64,000 nucleotides of DNA, from contig CAKQXY010000014.1 in NCBI GenBank assembly GCA_934292725.1, positions 1-64,000 on the forward strand, read 5' to 3'. Below, piece by piece: positions 59,094 through 64,000 of this stretch; position 1 is the stretch's first letter; every line of letters starts with the position of its first letter. This DNA is from an uncultured Lachnospiraceae bacterium. GTDB lineage: Bacteria > Bacillota > Clostridia > Lachnospirales > Lachnospiraceae. The translations under genes were made by a program, and so were the position numbers. The notes below the pieces were generated by a model. That model ran no database searches. It saw only the letters and a program-made list of their open reading frames with translations, and had not been told where the DNA came from.

Positions 59094-60650
59094 ATGAAGA
59101 AAATGAAAAAAGTCATGGCTCTTTTACTCAGCTTAGTCATGGTACTTGCAATGAGTATCGCAACGTTTGCAACAGAAGGTTCAACTGGAAGTAGCACTTC
59201 AACGACAATTACAATTCAGGGAGGTGCTGATGGTTCTGTATACTCAGCGTACAAATTAATGGACGTATCAGTAGATGCAGCAGGAAAAAATTTTACTTAT
59301 ACAGTAAATAGTAAGTATAGTATGGCTTTACAAGTGGCAACGGGAAAAGGTACAGATGCAGCAGTAATTAAGTACCTTAATGATAATAAGGATGATGAAG
59401 CTGCTATAAGAAAATTTGCAGATTTTGTATATAAGTATTTGACAACGGCAGGAATGGGAGCAGAAGCTGAATCATCTAACAATGTGTTCACTGTAGATAA
59501 AGGCTATTATTTAATCGCAGAAAAAACGCCTGGAAATAAACAGGATACATATTCTCTTGTTATGTTGAATACTCTGGGAAATGATTCAATAACAATCAAT
59601 ACAAAAGAGAGTACGCCGACATTAGAAAAGAAGATTAAGGAAAAAAATGATAGCACAGGTAAAGAAACTGATTGGCAGGATGGCGCTGATTATGATTTAG
59701 GCGATGTAATTCCATTTAAGCTTACAGGTACCGTTTCTTCAAGAATTGCAAACTACACGACTTACTATTATGCATTTCATGATAAAATGTCAGCTGGACT
59801 TACATTTAATGTTGATTCCGTTACAGTTACAATTGATGGAACTAAGATTGATAAATCTAAGTATTCAGTGAAAACTGAAGGATTAACTGATGGTTGTACA
59901 TTTGAAGTAGTGTTTGATGATTTAAAGAAAGCAGGAGTAGCATTAACTGGAAATAGTAAGGTTGTTGTTGAATATAAGGCAACTTTAAATGAAAAAGCTG
60001 TACTTGGTTCTGTGGGAAATCCAAATGATGCAAAATTAGAGTACAATAACAATCCGTATTATGAGGAAAATGGTAAGCCTGAGAATCCTGGTGAGACACC
60101 TTGGGATGGAGTAATTGTATTTACTTATAAGTTGGTTGCAAACAAAGTAAATCAGAATGGTGCTTCGGTAAATGGTGCTGGATTTACTCTTTATAAGTAT
60201 AATGAAGAAATAAAAGACTATAAAAAAGTTGGAGAAGAAATTAAAGGAACTGATGATAAACCAGTAACTACATTCGAATTTAGCTATCTGGATGCAGGAA
60301 AGTATAAGTTAGTTGAGTCATCAGTACCAGCTGGCTATTCAGCAGCGCCAGATCTTGTATTTGAAGTGAAGGCAACTTATACAGCAGATATGGGTGCAAC
60401 AGGCAATAAGCCAACATTGACAGCACTTGAAATTATTGATGAAAATGGAAATACAATTTCTGGTGAAGATAAGGTATTTACTACTAATTTGGAAAAAGGT
60501 TCTGCTGAAACTGACGTAGTCAACAAGTCTGGTTCAACCCTTCCTACCACCGGTGGCATGGGTACCACAATCTTCTACGTTGTTGGTTCTATCCTTGTTC
60601 TTGGCGCAGCAATCCTTCTGATCACCAAGAAGCGCATGAGCGCACGCTAA
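59094..60650 (+). CDS. Major (backbone) pilin, isopeptide-forming fimbrial protein
   Basis: A 518-residue exported pilin. The signal peptide is about 1-27 (MALLLSLVMVLAMSIATFA). An N-terminal domain has VYSAYKLMDVSVD, which may supply the pilin Lys. D2 (about 180-310) and D3 Ig-like domains carry probable isopeptide Lys/Asn/Glu sets, with the E-box YKLVESSVPAGYS (near 405). The sorting signal is LPTTG (near 482), followed by a hydrophobic span and KKRMSAR. Overall it resembles FimA/SpaA-type backbones. It is the most likely polymerised subunit, joined by the class C sortase encoded next. Confidence 0.9.
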   Translation: MKKMKKVMALLLSLVMVLAMSIATFATEGSTGSSTSTTITIQGGADGSVYSAYKLMDVSVDAAGKNFTYTVNSKYSMALQVATGKGTDAAVIKYLNDNKDDEAAIRKFADFVYKYLTTAGMGAEAESSNNVFTVDKGYYLIAEKTPGNKQDTYSLVMLNTLGNDSITINTKESTPTLEKKIKEKNDSTGKETDWQDGADYDLGDVIPFKLTGTVSSRIANYTTYYYAFHDKMSAGLTFNVDSVTVTIDGTKIDKSKYSVKTEGLTDGCTFEVVFDDLKKAGVALTGNSKVVVEYKATLNEKAVLGSVGNPNDAKLEYNNNPYYEENGKPENPGETPWDGVIVFTYKLVANKVNQNGASVNGAGFTLYKYNEEIKDYKKVGEEIKGTDDKPVTTFEFSYLDAGKYKLVESSVPAGYSAAPDLVFEVKATYTADMGATGNKPTLTALEIIDENGNTISGEDKVFTTNLEKGSAETDVVNKSGSTLPTTGGMGTTIFYVVGSILVLGAAILLITKKRMSAR

Positions 60651-60806
60651 TTGTTTTGTCAGCACGATTGATTCGTTAATAATTAATCAGTTAAACAGAG
60701 CAAAAAAGTTATTTGTGCGAGAGATGACTATCATTACGTAAACGGTAGCCGAGGCTCCTTCGTAGAACATCCGGGTAACACAAAGATAACACAAAGAAAC
60801 AAACTA

Positions 60807-60848
60807 GGTTGCAATCGGATGCCTCTTTTGAGGCATCCAGATACAACC
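60807..60848 (+). promoter_or_regulatory. Long hairpin just upstream of the sortase ribosome binding site
   Basis: GGTTG (60807-60811) pairs with CAACC (60844-60848). Above a CAATC/AGATA loop, GGATGCCTC (60817-60825) pairs with GAGGCATCC (60830-60838) around TTTT. There is no T-run, and the ribosome binding site GAGGAGAG follows at once, so a translational control or transcript-stability element is more likely than a terminator. The rest of 60651-60806 shows no gene. Confidence 0.6.
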
Positions 60849-60861
60849 GTGAGGAGAGCTT

Positions 60862-61689
60862 ATGAAGTGGATCAAAAAAAATATGACTACCATCTTATTA
60901 CTCTTGATTCTCTTGGTAGGTCTGTCCTTACTGCTGTATCCGACCGTCAGCGATTATTGGAACTCGCTGCATCAGTCGAGAGCAATTGCCACATATGCAC
61001 AGGCAGTTGCCGAAGTAGATGATAAGCAGTATGAGCACATGTGGGAAGATGCTTACGAATATAACCAGCAGCTTAAAAGTAAGTCAAACCGCTGGATCAT
61101 GACAGACGAAGAGCGAGAAGAATATGAATCACTGTTAAATGTCAGTGACAACGGAATCTTGGGATACATAGAAATTCCAAAGATCAAGGTTTCGCTTCCA
61201 ATCTATCATGGTACAGACGAAGGTATCCTTCAGATTGCAGTTGGTCACATCGAAGGCTCATCGCTTCCAGTTGGAGGACCGGGAACACATGCCGTATTAT
61301 CAGGACACAGAGGTTTGCCCTCTGCTAAGCTTTTTACCAATTTGGATGAGCTGGTAGTAGGTGATGAATTTTTAATTCGTGTTCTGGATGAAACATTGAC
61401 ATATGAGGTAGATCAGATTCGAATCGTAGAGCCGGATGATCTGTCAGATCTTGAAATTGAAGAAGACAAAGATCTGTGTACACTGGTCACTTGTACACCA
61501 TATGGAATCAATACGCATCGTCTTCTAGTTAGAGGACACCGCGTAGAGACAAAGGCAAGCGCAAGTGCTATTCGCGTTACAGCGGATGCGATTCAGATAG
61601 AACCAAAGTTGGTTGCACCAGCCGTAGCAGTGCCGATTCTAGTAGTGCTGTTGATCTGGGTTCTCTTGCACAGCCGCAAGAGAAAGTGA
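60862..61689 (+). CDS. srtC: Class C sortase (pilin polymerase)
   Basis: A 275-residue sortase with an N-terminal span (about 7-27) and a C-terminal span (about 248-268), the two-span topology of class C. Catalytic residues are His in VLSGHRGLPSAKLF (near 150), Cys in TLVTCTPYGINTHR (near 211) and Arg in LLVRGHR (near 221). The lid region IYHGTDEGILQIAVGHI contains the conserved substrate-facing loop. It joins pilin subunits via Lys in the backbone and LPXTG threonine. ATG 60862 follows GAGGAGAG, just after the hairpin. Confidence 0.93.
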   Translation: MKWIKKNMTTILLLLILLVGLSLLLYPTVSDYWNSLHQSRAIATYAQAVAEVDDKQYEHMWEDAYEYNQQLKSKSNRWIMTDEEREEYESLLNVSDNGILGYIEIPKIKVSLPIYHGTDEGILQIAVGHIEGSSLPVGGPGTHAVLSGHRGLPSAKLFTNLDELVVGDEFLIRVLDETLTYEVDQIRIVEPDDLSDLEIEEDKDLCTLVTCTPYGINTHRLLVRGHRVETKASASAIRVTADAIQIEPKLVAPAVAVPILVVLLIWVLLHSRKRK

Positions 61690-61712
61690 TAATAGGAAGG
61701 AGACAAGAGGGT

Positions 61713-62591
61713 ATGAAAAATAGGAGAATAAAACAGTATTTGCAAGGCCTGTTATTGATAATATGTCTGTTGGCAACATCCTGCGCACAGATTATAGCAG
61801 TCAATGCAGACGAGCAGGATGTTTCATTGGAGATTACATTGGAGGATGAATCCACTCCGATGGAGGGCGTCATCTTCAGCATGTATCAGATCACAGACGG
61901 CATCACGGCACCAGACGGACAGTCATTAAAGTTTATGCCTGATTTCGAAGATTGTGGTTATAAGACAGATGTGAAGACTGCAAAAGAGCTAGTTGCACTG
62001 AGCAGACGTTTAAAGATCTGGATAGATGAGAATGATGTTCAGCCAACCTATACACTGGCAACAGATGTGACAGGACGCTGCAGCATTTCTTCTATTCCAT
62101 TTGGTATGTACCTGATTGTTCCAAGTTCCTATGATGACTATGGCCCAGTAGTTATGTCACTTGTATTTCTTCCGGGACTCGATGCAAACGGCGATTTGAT
62201 CTATCAAAACCGCATTATTCCAAAGCATTCCATTCCAGAAGAAGATGAGCCGGACGGACCAACCAATCCGCACGAGAGTAATTCAACGACACCAGAAGAG
62301 ACAACTCCAGACGAGAGCAAGTCATCAGAAGAAGAGACAACACCGTCCGAGAGCAGAACACCGGAAGAAGAGTCAAGCCCATATCAGCCAACGTCTCCGG
62401 CAGCACCAACGACACCAAGTCAGCCAACATCAACCACAGCACCGCAGCCAACCACACCGCCAGCATCACCAAGACGTATCCTCGGTATCGAAGATCCAAC
62501 AGGACGCATTGGTATGATGATGGTCACAGCAGGCGTAGGAATAATGGCACTCGCAATTGTGCTGATAGTAAGAAGAGAACTGAAAAAATAA
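61713..62591 (+). CDS. SpaA-like minor pilin / pilus base protein with atypical sorting signal
   Basis: A 292-residue exported protein. The signal peptide (about 1-32) precedes a prealbumin/CNA-B-like domain (about 35-165) with LEITLEDESTPMEGVIFSMYQI, DVTGRCSISSIPFGMYLIVPSS and FLPGLDANGDLIYQN. A Pro/Thr/Ser/Glu-rich linker (about 170-255) and a hydrophobic span (about 266-285) with RRELKK at the end follow. There is no LPXTG; DPTG near 261, just before the span, is the only similar motif. It could be the pilus base, anchored through its membrane span. ATG 61713 follows GGAAGGAG. Confidence 0.8.
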   Translation: MKNRRIKQYLQGLLLIICLLATSCAQIIAVNADEQDVSLEITLEDESTPMEGVIFSMYQITDGITAPDGQSLKFMPDFEDCGYKTDVKTAKELVALSRRLKIWIDENDVQPTYTLATDVTGRCSISSIPFGMYLIVPSSYDDYGPVVMSLVFLPGLDANGDLIYQNRIIPKHSIPEEDEPDGPTNPHESNSTTPEETTPDESKSSEEETTPSESRTPEEESSPYQPTSPAAPTTPSQPTSTTAPQPTTPPASPRRILGIEDPTGRIGMMMVTAGVGIMALAIVLIVRRELKK

Positions 62592-62628
62592 AATTTGTGA
62601 CAAAAGTTAAATATAGGTTTTTCATTGG

Positions 62629-62665
62629 CCGTCCGCTACAATAGTAGTGGGCGGTTAATTTTTTT
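62629..62665 (+). terminator. Terminator of the pilus operon
   Basis: CCGTCCGCTAC (62629-62639), loop AATA, GTAGTGGGCGG (62644-62654), then TTAATTTTTTT. Confidence 0.85.
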
Positions 62666-62693
62666 GGTCCGCCTTCATATCCTCCAGCTTTGC

Positions 62694-62722
62694 TTGACTT
62701 TAACCATGTAAAAGTGTACAAT
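62694..62722 (+). promoter_or_regulatory. Sigma-A promoter for the AI-2E transporter gene
   Basis: TTGACT (62694-62699), 17-nt spacer, TACAAT (62717-62722), 28 nt before the GTG start. Confidence 0.75.
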
Positions 62723-62750
62723 AACAGCAGAAAATTTGGAGGTGAATTTA

Positions 62751-64000
62751 GTGCTTAGAAAGAAGGAAGATGAGAAATACTTTAAAATCGCTGTCACGGG
62801 AGTAGCCATCCTGCTGATCGGGATGGTCTGCTTCTTTTTGTTTTATCGAATCCGCGGATTTGGTGCCTTTTTTCATGATCTGGTAGGCATTTTGGAGCCA
62901 TTTATCTATGGCTTTGTCATTGCCTATGTGCTTAGGCCGACATGTCGCTGGTGGGAGAAGGAATTAAGGAAGCTTTTAGTGCGCGCACATGTAAAACATG
63001 CGCAGGGAATTGCATCTGCACTGGCAATCACATTTTGTGAACTTTTAACACTTACTATTGTAATTGCATTATTTATGCTTGTAATTCCTCAGGTAATAAC
63101 AAGTATATTGTCACTTGTCAGTGTGCTGCCAGATCAACTTGACAACAGCAATAAGTGGCTTCACGATATGTTAGAAAAATATCCAACTATGCAGCAAAGC
63201 TGGGATGGTTTATATGCAGAGCTGTCCACACGTCTGCGTGAATGGTTAAAGACAGATTTAACACCGATGCTTCAGACGATAATCAACGGTCTTAGCAATC
63301 AGGTAGTAAATATTGTTGGTTTCTTAAAAAATGCATTTTTAGGATTGATCGTTTCTATCTATCTGCTTGCAGGACGAAAACGTTTTCTTGCGCAGGGCAG
63401 ACTGATTCTTTACGGTGCTTTTAAGGAAAAATGGGCAAAGCTGATTGAAGATGAAATCATTTATGCCGATAAGATGTTTAGCGGCTTCTTAATGGGTAAG
63501 CTTGTTGATTCACTGATTATTGGAGTGATCTGTTTTATCGGAACGTATATGATGGGAATTAAGTCAGCGCTGCTCGTCAGTGTTGTTGTCGGTGTGACAA
63601 ATATAATTCCATTTTTTGGACCATACATTGGTGCAATTCCATCAACTCTTTGGCTGCTTCTTGAAAATCCGATTCATGCATTTTATTTCTTGATCTTTGT
63701 TATTATTCTTCAGCAGATCGATGGAAATATTATTGGACCGAAGATTCTTGGTAATTCCACAGGATTGTCTAGTTTTTGGGTATTATTTTCTATCTTATTC
63801 TTTGGCGGACTTTGGGGATTTGTCGGCATGATTATCGGCGTACCGTTCTTTGCAGTTATCTATGACATTATCACAAGACTTGTAATGAGAGGACTTCGCC
63901 ATAATCAAAGAGACGATATGCTTATGACATATGATGAGCAATATGTCAAAAAGTCAAAAGCAACGCCGCGGCAGGAAATGCTTTGGTCAGAGGAAGAAAA
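62751..64000 (+). CDS. AI-2E family transporter (partial, runs off the window)
   Basis: The frame from GTG 62751 (GGAGG 8 nt upstream) is open to the window edge, 416 residues so far. It has two membrane spans at the start, an amphipathic middle (about 110-185), then further spans with the family motifs GFLMGKLVDSLIIG, GVTNIIPFFGPYIGAIP and the C-terminal DGNIIGPKILGNSTGLSSFWVL. This is the AI-2E/UPF0118 (TqsA/YdiK-type) family, which includes transporters of autoinducer-2 and Na+/H+ antiport-like members; the substrate cannot be read. The last residues are charged and probably close to the end of the protein. Confidence 0.9.
   Translation, partial: MLRKKEDEKYFKIAVTGVAILLIGMVCFFLFYRIRGFGAFFHDLVGILEPFIYGFVIAYVLRPTCRWWEKELRKLLVRAHVKHAQGIASALAITFCELLTLTIVIALFMLVIPQVITSILSLVSVLPDQLDNSNKWLHDMLEKYPTMQQSWDGLYAELSTRLREWLKTDLTPMLQTIINGLSNQVVNIVGFLKNAFLGLIVSIYLLAGRKRFLAQGRLILYGAFKEKWAKLIEDEIIYADKMFSGFLMGKLVDSLIIGVICFIGTYMMGIKSALLVSVVVGVTNIIPFFGPYIGAIPSTLWLLLENPIHAFYFLIFVIILQQIDGNIIGPKILGNSTGLSSFWVLFSILFFGGLWGFVGMIIGVPFFAVIYDIITRLVMRGLRHNQRDDMLMTYDEQYVKKSKATPRQEMLWSEEE

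Noticed and set aside
1..64000. tRNA, rRNA, tmRNA genes, insertion sequences or prophage
   Set aside because: No cloverleaf, rRNA-like sequence, transposase with terminal repeats or phage structural gene was seen on either strand.

Overview
The window is chromosomal DNA from a low-to-moderate GC, endospore-forming Gram-positive anaerobe, most likely a gut Clostridia of the family Lachnospiraceae. This is inferred from sigE, sigG and spoIIGA, strong GGAGG ribosome binding sites, a biotin-dependent sodium-pump decarboxylase cluster, LPXTG/sortase surface proteins, and families common in that group (DUF4867, DUF5685, DUF3343, Rpn-type nucleases, AlbA_2 regulators). I ran no database search; all names come from reading the proteins.

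Layout. 1-6.7 kb: the tail of an Rpn-type nuclease, a polysaccharide deacetylase, a sugar block (transaldolase-like aldolase, fucose/arabinose-type isomerase, DUF4867), gltX and a DUF1292 protein. 6.7-9.7 kb, minus strand: a UvrD-like helicase and ychF. 10-22 kb: a division and cell-wall cluster (rsmH, FtsL-like, two class B PBPs, murD, ftsW, murA, FtsQ-like, ftsZ) without mraZ, mraY or murG. 22-24 kb: spoIIGA and sigE. 24-30 kb: a zinc-ribbon membrane protein, DUF5685, a J-domain protein, then an MBOAT/DHHW polymer-acetylation pair and a small membrane protein; sigG follows on the minus strand. 31-39 kb: a HAD phosphatase, pepF, a nitroreductase, a D,D-carboxypeptidase, DUF3343, a PdaA-like lipoprotein and an M18 aminopeptidase. 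39-44.6 kb: a decarboxylase/transcarboxylase module (CoA carboxyltransferase, lipoprotein-OadG fusion, biotin carrier, OadB pump, OadA-type carboxyltransferase). 44.8-48.7 kb: BaiN/HI0933 flavoprotein, cmk, ispH and ribosomal S1. 48.7-50.7 kb: a small AT-rich accessory insert with an AlbA_2 regulator and an Rpn remnant. 50.7-64 kb: an RNase H-like exonuclease, then a complete sortase-assembled pilus operon (coiled-coil protein, signal peptidase I, giant His/Cys-repeat adhesin, backbone pilin, class C sortase, minor pilin) and the start of an AI-2E family transporter.

Most unusual features. (1) A 13-bp tandem repeat, not a multiple of three, inside the AlbA_2 regulator gene; it is open in all frames, so unit gain or loss would switch the C-terminal winged helix off. 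(2) Two unrelated families of structured intergenic elements, whose copies differ by compensatory changes in predicted stems: family A at 4466-4654 and 30956-31147 plus a reduced minus-strand copy, and family B at 42975-43128 and 44607-44756 plus a partial copy. (3) A 1,883-residue adhesin with eleven His-x-His-x3-Cys repeats and a CHAP-like domain that has lost the segment holding the catalytic Cys. (4) Promoters, terminators and starts that differ from the longest reading frames are recorded individually.
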